A DNA stretch of 64,000 bases from Spirochaetaceae bacterium (GTDB lineage Bacteria > Myxococcota_A > UBA9160 > UBA4427), in NCBI GenBank assembly GCA_020632655.1, contig JACKFD010000020.1:1-64000 (forward strand), in the 5' to 3' direction. Every line of letters starts with the position of its first letter. The stretch's first letter is position 1. This document shows, piece after piece, positions 56,002 to 64,000 of this stretch. Both the position numbers and the translations under genes were made by a program. The notes below the pieces were generated by a model. The model searched no databases and was not told where the DNA came from. It was given only the letters and a program-made list of their open reading frames with translations.

Positions 56002-56889
56002 ATGGGAACGCTCCACATCGTGGCGACACCGATCGGTCACCTCGAGGACGTGACCTTGCGGGCACTTCGCGTGCTGCGGGAGGCCGACTGGGTGCTGGCC
56101 GAGGACACCCGCCACACGCGCATCCTGCTCGACCACTTCGGCATCCCGCAGCGCCCGACCTCGCTCCACGCGCACAACGAGGCGTCCCGCATCGAGGCCG
56201 TGCTCGAGGCACTCGAGGGCGATCGCTCCGTCGCCCTCGTGTCGGATGCGGGCACGCCCCTCGTCTCGGATCCCGGTGCACGGCTCGTCGCCGCCGTCGC
56301 CGAGGCGGGCCATCGCGTCGAGGCCGTGCCCGGTCCATCGGCGCTGCTCGCCGCCCTCACCGTGTCGGGCCTCCCGAGCGATCGGGTGCTCTTCCTCGGC
56401 TTCCTGCCGCGCAAGGCCGGGGCGCGTCGCCGTCTGCTCGAGCAACAGCGTGGGCGCGCCGAGACCCTCGTCCTCTTCGAGTCACCGAGGCGCGTCGCCG
56501 CCACGCTCGCCGAGATCGGGTCGATCCTGGGCGATCGTCCCGCCTGTCTCGCCCGCGAGCTCACGAAGCGCCACGAGGAGGTGCTGCGCGACGGCGTGCT
56601 CGCGTTGGCGGCCCGGCTCGAGGCCGAGCCGCCGCGAGGCGAGTGCACGCTCGTCGTCGGGGGCGCGCGGCCGGAAGAGGAGGGCGGGGCAGGGCAGCTG
56701 GCGTCGGCGGACGAGCCTTCGCTCGACGAGGCGATCCGCGCGGGACTCGAGGCGGGTGACAGCGTACGCGACCTCGCGACGGCCCTCGCGCGGCGCACGG
56801 GGCGACCCCGGCGCGAGGTCTACGCCCGGGCCGTCACGATCCGCGATGGAGCGAAGGGCGGCTCGAGCGACGGAGATCGGAAGCGATGA
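56002..56889 (+). CDS. rsmI: 16S rRNA (cytidine-2'-O)-methyltransferase RsmI
   Basis: 295 residues from ATG 56002 (ATG 55984 possible). GTLHIVATPIGHLEDVTLRA, LAEDTRHTRILLDHFGI, LVSDAGTPLVSDPGARLV, VPGPSALLAALTVSGLP and FLGFLPRKAGARR. Methylates C1402 of 16S rRNA. Ends in an ATGA overlap with the heparinase-like gene. Confidence 0.95.
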   Translation: MGTLHIVATPIGHLEDVTLRALRVLREADWVLAEDTRHTRILLDHFGIPQRPTSLHAHNEASRIEAVLEALEGDRSVALVSDAGTPLVSDPGARLVAAVAEAGHRVEAVPGPSALLAALTVSGLPSDRVLFLGFLPRKAGARRRLLEQQRGRAETLVLFESPRRVAATLAEIGSILGDRPACLARELTKRHEEVLRDGVLALAARLEAEPPRGECTLVVGGARPEEEGGAGQLASADEPSLDEAIRAGLEAGDSVRDLATALARRTGRPRREVYARAVTIRDGAKGGSSDGDRKR

Positions 56890-58574
56890 GGACGACCGGC
56901 AAGCTCGCGCAGCTTCCGACCGCGCTGCGCTCGCTGCGCGCCCTGCGCCCCGCACAGGCCCTCGCGCAGGTGCATCATCTCGTCTTCGGGCTGCCCGCAC
57001 CACGAAGGGCCACGGGGCCGTCGCCGACCCTCGCGCTCGAGCGTGCGGCGACCCCCTTCCTGTCTCCGCCGGCCCACGTCCGCACCCATCGCGATGGCTC
57101 CCTCGAGCTGCTCGCGATGCGTTGGCAGCCGGGCCGGCCGATCGATTGGGAGCACGACGGACACGGCCCGCTCTTCGCCTATCACCTGCATCAACACGAC
57201 TGGCTGCGGGGGCCTTTGTGGACGCCGGAAGAGCGGGCGTTGCAGCTCCTCGACTGGATCGCGCGTCATCCCCGTGGCATCGGCTGGGATCCCCATCCCG
57301 TGAGCCTCCGCCTGCTCGTCTGGGGCAAGCTGATGCTCACGCCGGGTGCGCTGCCGGCGGATCCGGTCCTCCGCGCCCGTCTGCTCGGCTCTCTGGCCGA
57401 CCAGGCCGAGACCCTGGATCACGGACTCGAGATCCGGCTCCAGGCCAATCACCTGCTGTCGAATCTCCTGGGCGTCGTCTTCGCCGGGCTGCTGGTCGAC
57501 GGCTCTTCGAGCGCGCGCTGGCGTGGGCGGGCTCTGCTCCTCGCGCGTGAGATCGAAGCGCAGATCCATCCCGACGGTGGGCACGAGGAGCGCAGTCCGA
57601 TGTACCACGCGCTGCTGCTGGAGGCGCTGCTCGACCTGCTGAACCTGTGTCGGGCGGCGCCGGGGCGGGCGCCGGAGGGTCTGGTGGACTCGCTGGTCGC
57701 AGCGGTCGCGCGCATGGGGCGCGCACTCGACGTGCTCGTCCATCCCGACGGCCGGATCGCGCTCTTCGCCGACTCGGGATTCGACATCGCGGCCGAGCCC
57801 GCGGTCCTGCGCGACTACGCCGCCCGCCTGGGATGCCCGCCGGCCGACGAGGCGAACGACGACGATGCGATGTCGCGCAGCGTGCACCTGCCGCAGACCG
57901 GCTACCTCCGTCTCCTCGCCGGGGGCTTCGATCTGATCGCCTCGGTCGCGGGGCCCTCGCCGCCGCATCAGCCCGGCCACGCCCACGCGGACGCGCTCTC
58001 CTTCGAGCTCTCGGTCGACGGCCGCAGGGTCGTGACCGATTCCGGCAACTTCGAGTATCGGCCGGGGGCACGGCGCGACCACGCGCGGTCGACGGCGGCC
58101 CACGCGACGCTGCAGGTCGACGGGGCCGAGCAGGCCGAGCTCTGGTCGGCCCATCGTGTCGGCGGCCGACCCGAGGTCCGGATGCTGGGCTGGGATGGCG
58201 CGGGTCGCGCCGAGGCCGCGTGTCGCGGCTGGTCACGGCCGTCGACCTGGCATCGGCGGACCTTCGAGGTGACGGCGGATGGGGTCACGCTCGTCGACCG
58301 CGTCGAGGGCCCGACGGAGTCGGTGACCTCGCGGCTGCCGATCGCCAGTGAATGGCACGTCGAGCTCGTCGGGCCGGCGCGGCGACGGGCGATCGTGCTG
58401 GACGCGACGACCGGCGTGGCCTGCCTCGAGCTCGATCTGCCGGAGGGCCTCGATTGGCGAATCGAGCGCGCGGAGTCCTTCCCCTCCTTCGGGCGGGTCG
58501 AGGAGCGCTTCGTCCTCGTCGGCCGCGGGAGGGCCTGCTCCGAGGCGATCACGCGTCTGCGTCGACCGCGTTAG
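56886..58574 (+). CDS. Heparinase II/III family protein (polysaccharide lyase-like)
   Basis: 562 residues. The N-terminal alpha/alpha-barrel (PHPVSLRLLVWGKLML; NHLLSNLLGVVFAGLL; HPDGGHEERSPMYHALLLEA) is followed by a beta-sandwich with PGHAHADALSFELSVDG and VTDSGNFEYRPGARRDHARS, the heparinase II/III signature with catalytic-type His/Tyr. Such proteins occur in capsule/exopolysaccharide loci; the glycosyltransferase at the right edge fits. No signal peptide seen. Coupled to rsmI by ATGA. Confidence 0.8.
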   Translation: MRTTGKLAQLPTALRSLRALRPAQALAQVHHLVFGLPAPRRATGPSPTLALERAATPFLSPPAHVRTHRDGSLELLAMRWQPGRPIDWEHDGHGPLFAYHLHQHDWLRGPLWTPEERALQLLDWIARHPRGIGWDPHPVSLRLLVWGKLMLTPGALPADPVLRARLLGSLADQAETLDHGLEIRLQANHLLSNLLGVVFAGLLVDGSSSARWRGRALLLAREIEAQIHPDGGHEERSPMYHALLLEALLDLLNLCRAAPGRAPEGLVDSLVAAVARMGRALDVLVHPDGRIALFADSGFDIAAEPAVLRDYAARLGCPPADEANDDDAMSRSVHLPQTGYLRLLAGGFDLIASVAGPSPPHQPGHAHADALSFELSVDGRRVVTDSGNFEYRPGARRDHARSTAAHATLQVDGAEQAELWSAHRVGGRPEVRMLGWDGAGRAEAACRGWSRPSTWHRRTFEVTADGVTLVDRVEGPTESVTSRLPIASEWHVELVGPARRRAIVLDATTGVACLELDLPEGLDWRIERAESFPSFGRVEERFVLVGRGRACSEAITRLRRPR

Positions 58575-58581
58575 GCCGACT

Positions 58582-60714
58582 TCAGGTCGTCGGTCCCTGC
58601 GCCAGCATCGTATCGAGGCCGGCCTCGTCGAGGACCGGGATCCCCAGCTCCGCCGCCCGCGTCGCCTTGCTGCCGGGGTCCTCGCCGGCCACGACGTAGT
58701 CCGTCTTGCGCGAGACCGATCCCGTCACCTTGCCGCCAGCGGCCTCGATCTGACGCTTGGCCTCGCTGCGCGGGCGGCCGAGCGTCCCCGTCAGCACGAA
58801 GGTCAGTCCTTCGAGCAACCGCGCGCCGACGTCGCCCGCCGGCTCGGGCGCCGGGGCTGCGATCTCGACGCCGAGGGCGAGGAAGCGATCGATCTCCGCT
58901 CGGTTGCCCGGGTCGGCGAGGAAGCGGACGACGCTCTGCGCGATCGTGGGACCCACGCCCTCGATCGCGCCGATCCGCTCCGGGCTCGCCTCGAGCAGCG
59001 CGTCGAGCGTCCCGAACTCGCCGGCCAGCAGCTCCGCGACGGTCTCCCCGACGTGTCGGATCCCGAGCGCCACGAGCAGGCGGGGCAGCGTCGTCCGACG
59101 CGCACGGTCGATCGCGGCGACCAGATTCGCGGCGGAGCGCGCCCCCATCCGTTCGAGACCTTCGAGCTGCTCGGCGTCGAGAGCGAAGACGTCGGATAGG
59201 CGCTTCACGATTCCCGTCTCCACGAGCTGGTCGACGAGCTTCTCGCCGAGCCCATCGACGTCGAGGGCGCTGCGACCGGCGAGATGGCGCAGGTTGTTCT
59301 TGAGCTGGGCCGGGCAGTCGAGGTTGACGCAGCGCGTGACCGCCTCGCCCTCGAGCCGGACCGTCCGCGCGTCGCACACGGGGCATCGCTCCGGCAGCCG
59401 GCTGCGCTCGAGGCGAAAGCCCTCGGCCAGCGCCTCCCGCCGCCGGTCGAGGCGCACCCGCACGACCTGCGGGATCACGTCACCGGCGCGCTGGATCACG
59501 ATCCGATCGCCGACGCGGAGATCCTTGCGGTCGAGCTCGTCCTGATTGTGGAGCGATGCATTCGACACGGTCACGCCGCCGACACGCACGGGTCGCAGCC
59601 GGGCGACCGGTGTGAGCGCGCCCGTGCGACCGACCTGGAACTCGATCCCCTCGAGCACGGTGACCGCCTGCTCGGGCGGGAACTTGAAAGCGATCGCCCA
59701 GCGCGGCGCGCGGGAGACCGTCCCGAGCGTCGCCTGCAGATCGAGGCGATCGACCTTGATGACGGTCCCATCGATCTCGATCGGGAGCTCGCCGCGCCGT
59801 GCGAGCAGCGTGTCGTGGTAGGCGATCGCCGCATCGACGTCGGGCACGCGCTCGACCTCGGGGCTCACGACGAAGCCCCAGGCGCGCAGCTGCTCGAGCA
59901 CGTCCGACTGACGCTCGATCGCGGCGGGCCGTCCCTCCTCGAGGGCGTAGGCGCGGAACTCGAGGCTGCGCAGTCTTTCGTAGTCGACGTCGTGGATCTG
60001 GCGGAGGCTGCCCGCCGCGGCGTTGCGCGGATTCTCGAAGGGACGCAGATCGCGCTCGGCCCGTCCGCGATTCAGGGACTCGAAGGCTTCGAGGGGCAGC
60101 ACGACCTCGCCGCGCACGCTGGCGAGGGCGGGGGGACGGCGCCCGGTGAGTCGCTCGGGAATCGAGGGCACGTGCCGGAGGTTGGCGGTCACGTCCTCGC
60201 CCGTCTGGCCGTCGCCGCGGGTCAGCCCCTGCACGAAGCGCCCCTTCTCGAAGACGAGCTCGACGGCCGACCCATCGAGCTTGGGCTCCGCCATCAGCTC
60301 GATCCCCGCCTCGGACCACGCTTCGCCGAGGTCCGCTGCGAGGAAGCGTCGGATGCGCGCGTCGAAGGCGCGCATCTCGTCGGCGTTCATCGCGTTCTCG
60401 AGCGAGAGCATCGGCGTCCGGTGCGTCCCCGTGGCGAAGCCCGCCGCGGGCGCGGCACCGACGCGTTGGGTCGGGGAGTCCGCGCTGCGCAGGGCAGGGT
60501 ACTCGGCCTCGAGGGCCTCGAGCTCGCGGCGCAGCGCATCGTACGCCGCGTCGGAGATCTCGGGCTCGTCGTGCTGGTAGTAGAGCGCGTCGTGATGGCG
60601 CAGCTCGGCGACGAGCGTCTCGACCCGCGCGCGCGCGGCGGCCGGCGGCTCGGCGGGGGGGGCATCGACCCGCGGACCGCGGGCTCGGGACTCGTCGCTC
60701 GATCGCGCGGGCAC
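58582..60714 (-). CDS. ligA: NAD-dependent DNA ligase
   Basis: 710 residues, GTG start. Ia region YYQHDEPEISDAAYDALRRE, adenylation Lys in MAEPKLDGSAVELV (~144), VRGEVVLPLEAFE, IDGTVIKVDRLD, four-Cys zinc finger (CPVC...CVNLDC), HhH repeats and a C-terminal BRCT domain (FVLTGTLGRPRSEAKRQIE). N-terminus slightly extended. Confidence 0.97.
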   Translation of the reverse strand: MPARSSDESRARGPRVDAPPAEPPAAARARVETLVAELRHHDALYYQHDEPEISDAAYDALRRELEALEAEYPALRSADSPTQRVGAAPAAGFATGTHRTPMLSLENAMNADEMRAFDARIRRFLAADLGEAWSEAGIELMAEPKLDGSAVELVFEKGRFVQGLTRGDGQTGEDVTANLRHVPSIPERLTGRRPPALASVRGEVVLPLEAFESLNRGRAERDLRPFENPRNAAAGSLRQIHDVDYERLRSLEFRAYALEEGRPAAIERQSDVLEQLRAWGFVVSPEVERVPDVDAAIAYHDTLLARRGELPIEIDGTVIKVDRLDLQATLGTVSRAPRWAIAFKFPPEQAVTVLEGIEFQVGRTGALTPVARLRPVRVGGVTVSNASLHNQDELDRKDLRVGDRIVIQRAGDVIPQVVRVRLDRRREALAEGFRLERSRLPERCPVCDARTVRLEGEAVTRCVNLDCPAQLKNNLRHLAGRSALDVDGLGEKLVDQLVETGIVKRLSDVFALDAEQLEGLERMGARSAANLVAAIDRARRTTLPRLLVALGIRHVGETVAELLAGEFGTLDALLEASPERIGAIEGVGPTIAQSVVRFLADPGNRAEIDRFLALGVEIAAPAPEPAGDVGARLLEGLTFVLTGTLGRPRSEAKRQIEAAGGKVTGSVSRKTDYVVAGEDPGSKATRAAELGIPVLDEAGLDTMLAQGPTT

Positions 60715-60936
60715 GCCGGCTCACCCGCCTCCTGCACGTGCGCTTCCGGCTCTTCGCGCGTGCTGTCCGCGCGTGCGCCGGGTCGCGGCTGGATGTGTTG
60801 GAATCCCGTCAAGGGGCTCTCTGGGAGGACCGAAGAGGCCCCCATCGTCGTGAGACGCCCGAGATCGGGCCGCACGATACCACCGGAAGTCATCGGTGGG
60901 ATGACCGGCCGGGGACGGCCCGGACGCGGAGAGGGC

Positions 60937-61863
60937 ATGGAGCTGCAGATCGAAGCAGAGGCGCTGCGCCGCCGGTCGAGCGCCGCCGGCTGTGCGCCCG
61001 AGGACCTGCGGCAGCTCGGCCGGGCGCTCGCCGACGCCCGGTCGCGGGTGGCGGAGCTCGAGCGGGAGCTCGCCCGCCAGGCGCGGGAGCGCGCGGAGCT
61101 CGTGCATCTCGTCGGGCACGAGCTGCGCAATCCGCTGACGGTCCTGTCGGGATTCGGGCGACTGCTCGAGGACGAGGCGAGCGGTCCGTTGAACGAGACG
61201 CAGCGGCACTACGTCGCGGAGTGTCTGCGGGCGGGCCGCCGCCTCGAGCGCTTCGTCGGCGACCTGATGGCCGCCTCGCCGGAGACCGGCAATCCGCTCG
61301 CGATCGACGTCGCCGAGACGGATCTGCACCGAACCCTCGCCTCGCTGCTCGAGTCGCTTTCGCCGATGCTCGCGGAGCGCGGCCTGCGGATCGAGACGGA
61401 CTTCGCCTCGGGGCTGCCCCGCCTGCTCGTCGACGCGCTGCGCATCGAGCAGGTCGTGACCAACCTGCTCACGAACGCGTTGCGCTACGGCCGAGCGGGG
61501 GGCTGCGTTCGGCTCTCGACGCGGGTGCGCCACGAAGACGGGCGACCCGTCGTCGAGGTCGCCGTCGAGGACGACGGACCGGGCATCCCCGCGGCCGACC
61601 GCGAGCGACTCTTCGCGCCCTACGTGCGCGGCGCCCAGCGCGCCGACGAGCCGAACGGCGGGCTCGGCATCGGCCTCGCGATCTGCAGCCGCATCGTCGC
61701 GGCCCATGCGGGCCGGATCTGCGCGGAGGCGAGCCCGCTCGGGGGAGCCCGTCTCGTCTTCACCTTGCCCCTCGCCGGCAGGCGGGCCGGGGGCGCATCG
61801 AGCGCGAGCGTCCCGGCCTGCGCGGGCGTCTCCTCGGGCGACGCGCGATCGAAGGCTCGCTGA
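60937..61863 (+). CDS. Soluble sensor histidine kinase
   Basis: 308 residues; GGAGAGGG precedes ATG 60937. Coiled coil at ~25-55, HisKA with phospho-accepting His in LVGHELRNPLTVLSGF (~60), HATPase with N box TNLLTNALRYG, G1 VEDDGPGIP and G2 GGLGIGLAICSRI. No TM or PAS/GAF domain, so the signal is cytoplasmic or brought by a partner. 3 bp before the response regulator. Confidence 0.9.
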   Translation: MELQIEAEALRRRSSAAGCAPEDLRQLGRALADARSRVAELERELARQARERAELVHLVGHELRNPLTVLSGFGRLLEDEASGPLNETQRHYVAECLRAGRRLERFVGDLMAASPETGNPLAIDVAETDLHRTLASLLESLSPMLAERGLRIETDFASGLPRLLVDALRIEQVVTNLLTNALRYGRAGGCVRLSTRVRHEDGRPVVEVAVEDDGPGIPAADRERLFAPYVRGAQRADEPNGGLGIGLAICSRIVAAHAGRICAEASPLGGARLVFTLPLAGRRAGGASSASVPACAGVSSGDARSKAR

Positions 61864-61866
61864 GAG

Positions 61867-63324
61867 ATGGCATCGGTCCCGACGAACGAGTCGAAGCGCG
61901 TACGCTCGCGCGAGGAAGACGCGCCGCGTCCGCCGCGCGCCCTCGTGGTCGACGATGCCGATGGCATGCGCGCGTACCTCGCGAGCCTCTTCGAGCTGCG
62001 CGGATTCGCGGTGGACACCTGTGACGACGGTCGCCGCGCGCTCTCCCTGCTCGAGAGCGGGGCCGACCCGGACGTCGTGCTGCTCGACGTGATGATGCCC
62101 GGACTGGACGGGCTGGGGGTGCTCGAGGAGATCCGCGTCCGCTGGCCTGCGCTGCCGGTCATCATGATCTCCGTCGTGGGCAAGGCGAGCACGATCGTCG
62201 GCGCGATGCAGCTGGGCGCGGCCGACTACCTCACGAAGCCCTTCGAGGAGGCGGAGCTCGACGCGGCCCTCGATCGGCTCGGCCTGCACAGCAACCGGCC
62301 CGGCGCGCGCACGGACGGGCGCGGAGCGAGTCCCGGATCCGCGCAGTCGGTCTGGGTCAGCCCGGCGATGCGCGGCATCCGCGAGGTCATCGAGCAGATC
62401 GGCGAGACCGACGTGACCGTCCTGATCCAGGGCGAGAGCGGCGTCGGCAAGGAGGTCGTCGCCCGCGAGGTGCACGCGGTCTCGAGTCGTGCGCGCGGTC
62501 CCTTCGTCAAGGTCAACTGCGCGGCGCTTCCGACGGACCTGCTCGAGAGCGAGCTCTTCGGCTACGAGAAGGGCGCCTTCACCGGCGCGCACGGCCGCAA
62601 GCAGGGCAAGTTCGAGCTCGCCCACGGCGGGACCATCTTCCTCGACGAGATCGGCGAGATGAGCCCGACGCTCCAGGCCAAGCTCCTGCAGGTGCTCCAG
62701 GACTCGGAGTTCACGCGTCTCGGCGGCAATCGGGAGGTGCGGGTGGACGTGCGCGTGGTCTGCGCGACGAACCGGTCGCTGGTCGAGATGGTGGCCGCCG
62801 GAGGCTTCCGCGAAGACCTCTACTTCCGGCTCAACGTCGTCGCGATCGACATACCGCCCTTGCGCGATCGACGCCAGGAGATCCCCCAGCTCGTCGAGCG
62901 CTTCCTGGCCCGTTATGCGACGGCCTACGAGCGGCCGAATCGCGGCCTGTCTCCCGCGCTGATCGCCGCCATGGCCGGCTACGACTTCCCGGGCAACGTT
63001 CGCGAGCTCGAGAACATGATCAAGCGGATCGTCGTGCTCGAGAGCGAGGAATCGATCCTCCGCGAGCTGGCTCGTCCCCGGGCGTCCCGGGCCGAGCGTC
63101 GCGCGGAGCTCGATGCGCTCCTTCAGGAGATGGAGGAGAGCGCAGGCGACCTGCCGCTCAAGGAGGTGGGTCGGCGCTTCGCGCTCGAGGTGGAGCGCGA
63201 AGCGATCGAGCACGTCCTCGGCCTCACGGGCTGGAATCGCAAGCATGCCGCGTCGCGCCTCGGCATCAGCTACAAGACGCTGCTCCAGAAGATCCGCGAG
63301 TGCGGCGTGGACGTGCGAGGCTGA
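61867..63324 (+). CDS. NtrC-family sigma54-dependent response regulator
   Basis: 485 residues. Receiver (~24-140): ALVVDDADGMRAYL, phospho-Asp in VVLLDVMMPGLDG, Lys in YLTKPFEE. AAA+ (~163-400): QGESGVGKEVV, GAFTGA loop for sigma54 contact, TIFLDEIGEMSP. C-terminal Fis-type HTH: GWNRKHAASRLGISYKTLLQ. Activates sigma54 promoters, likely with the adjacent kinase; targets may be the polysaccharide genes to the right (inference). Confidence 0.92.
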   Translation: MASVPTNESKRVRSREEDAPRPPRALVVDDADGMRAYLASLFELRGFAVDTCDDGRRALSLLESGADPDVVLLDVMMPGLDGLGVLEEIRVRWPALPVIMISVVGKASTIVGAMQLGAADYLTKPFEEAELDAALDRLGLHSNRPGARTDGRGASPGSAQSVWVSPAMRGIREVIEQIGETDVTVLIQGESGVGKEVVAREVHAVSSRARGPFVKVNCAALPTDLLESELFGYEKGAFTGAHGRKQGKFELAHGGTIFLDEIGEMSPTLQAKLLQVLQDSEFTRLGGNREVRVDVRVVCATNRSLVEMVAAGGFREDLYFRLNVVAIDIPPLRDRRQEIPQLVERFLARYATAYERPNRGLSPALIAAMAGYDFPGNVRELENMIKRIVVLESEESILRELARPRASRAERRAELDALLQEMEESAGDLPLKEVGRRFALEVEREAIEHVLGLTGWNRKHAASRLGISYKTLLQKIRECGVDVRG

Positions 63325-63387
63325 GGCGGAGGCGGGCGACGGATCGTCTTCGCTCTTGCGCCGAGAGCGTTCGGCACGAGCCGATTC

Positions 63388-64000
63388 TCAGCCACGTCCC
63401 TCGCTCGCCACGATCTGCTCGAGGAAGCGCGCCATGCGTCGCGCGAGGTCGTCGCGGATGAAGCCCGTCTCGACCCATCGCCGGCCCGCGCGGGCCCGTT
63501 CGGCCGCCGCATCGGGCTGCGCCATCACCTCCTCGATCGCCGCGACCAGCTGATCCTCGGCCTCCGGATCGATCACGAGGGCGCCGCCCGCCTCGACCAT
63601 CATGCGCCGGATCTCGCCCTTCGCCGCGAGCACGACCGGGCGTTCCTGCGCCAGGAACTCGAAGATCTTCGAGGGAATCACGGTCTCGAAGACCGGCAGG
63701 TCCCGAAGCATCACGAGCAGCAGGTCGATCGAGGCGATCCAGTCGGGCATCGCATCCCTGGGCTGGAGCCCCAGCATCACCACGTTGTCGAGGCCCCGAC
63801 GCGCAATGTCGGCCTCGAGCTTCTCGCGGTCGGCGCCGTCTCCGATCAGCACGAAGCGGAGTCGCGGCTGGGATCGCATCCGCTCTGCGACGTCGACGAG
63901 CAGGGTGAGGCCGTGGGCGAGGCCGAGCGTGCCCACGTACGCCACCGTGAACCGATCGGTGAGATCGTGCTCGGCGAGCAGGGCCTCGTTCCGTGGGCGG
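63388..64000 (-). CDS. Family 4 glycosyltransferase, C-terminal part
   Basis: The frame is open to the right window edge (…RPRNEALLAEHDLTDRF upstream of VAYVGTLGLAHGL), so the N-terminal domain is cut off. The C-terminal Rossmann domain has RFVLIGDGADREKLEAD, VVMLGLQPRDAMPDWIASID and VIPSKIFEFLAQERPVVLAA (E-x7-E-type donor loop with the KxxEF). WbuB/CapM-like enzymes of this form build surface polysaccharide. Confidence 0.85.
   Translation of the reverse strand, partial: RPRNEALLAEHDLTDRFTVAYVGTLGLAHGLTLLVDVAERMRSQPRLRFVLIGDGADREKLEADIARRGLDNVVMLGLQPRDAMPDWIASIDLLLVMLRDLPVFETVIPSKIFEFLAQERPVVLAAKGEIRRMMVEAGGALVIDPEAEDQLVAAIEEVMAQPDAAAERARAGRRWVETGFIRDDLARRMARFLEQIVASEGRG

Overview
High-GC bacterial chromosome segment. 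The translation block rpsP-khpA-rimM-trmD-rplS next to rsmI/yraN, the PEP-CTERM, dockerin-like and beta-helix surface proteins, an Elp3 homologue and a fused membrane/spermidine-synthase-like protein point to a free-living Deltaproteobacteria-type lineage (Myxococcota/Binatota-like). That placement is an inference from gene content only. Both window ends cut a gene: a luciferase-like oxidoreductase at the left and a family-4 glycosyltransferase at the right.

Layout. 1-9.0 kb: end of a flavin-dependent oxidoreductase, an amidohydrolase preceded in frame by a broken beta-helix gene, an RND/MMPL exporter, a deiminase-like lipoprotein, a PEP-CTERM protein and two tandem Ca-binding dockerin-like secreted proteins. 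9.07-19.51 kb: a genomic island inserted in the 3' half of a tRNA-Thr(CGU) gene, bounded by 47-bp perfect direct repeats. It holds one leftward defence operon: an HsdM-half-HsdS fusion, HsdR, a small membrane protein, an McrB-like AAA+ protein and a DUF2357/McrC-like nuclease. No integrase is visible. 19.9-24.2 kb: small membrane protein, a 38-codon ORF, class IV aminotransferase, trpS, Sel1-repeat lipoprotein. 24.2-29.5 kb: nitric-oxide detoxification locus, with an Rrf2/NsrR-like regulator divergent from norC-norB-norQ-norD; NorC carries a second haem-c domain.

29.7-40.7 kb: membrane protein, intact beta-helix protein, secreted protein, membrane/spermidine-synthase-like fusion, Ser/Thr kinase, then a Trm9-like methyltransferase divergent from Elp3 (possible wobble-uridine modification pair) with a 36-bp minisatellite between them. 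40.8-45.7 kb: two HtrA-type proteases and thiS-thiG-thiE. 45.9-52.3 kb: alr, purH, purD, a DUF1015 protein behind a duplicated start site, a DUF721/DciA-like protein and a zinc-ribbon protein. 52.4-56.9 kb: ribosome and tRNA-maturation operon from a clear sigma70-type promoter, yraN and rsmI. 56.9-64 kb: heparinase II/III-like protein, ligA, a histidine kinase/sigma54 response regulator pair and the partial glycosyltransferase, probably the edge of a surface-polysaccharide locus.

The most interesting parts are the integrase-less tRNA island with its five-gene composite restriction operon (including a membrane-protein gene that looks like a cassette inserted between 11-bp repeats), the Elp3/Trm9-like pair, the di-haem NorC and the nor operator/promoter overlap.
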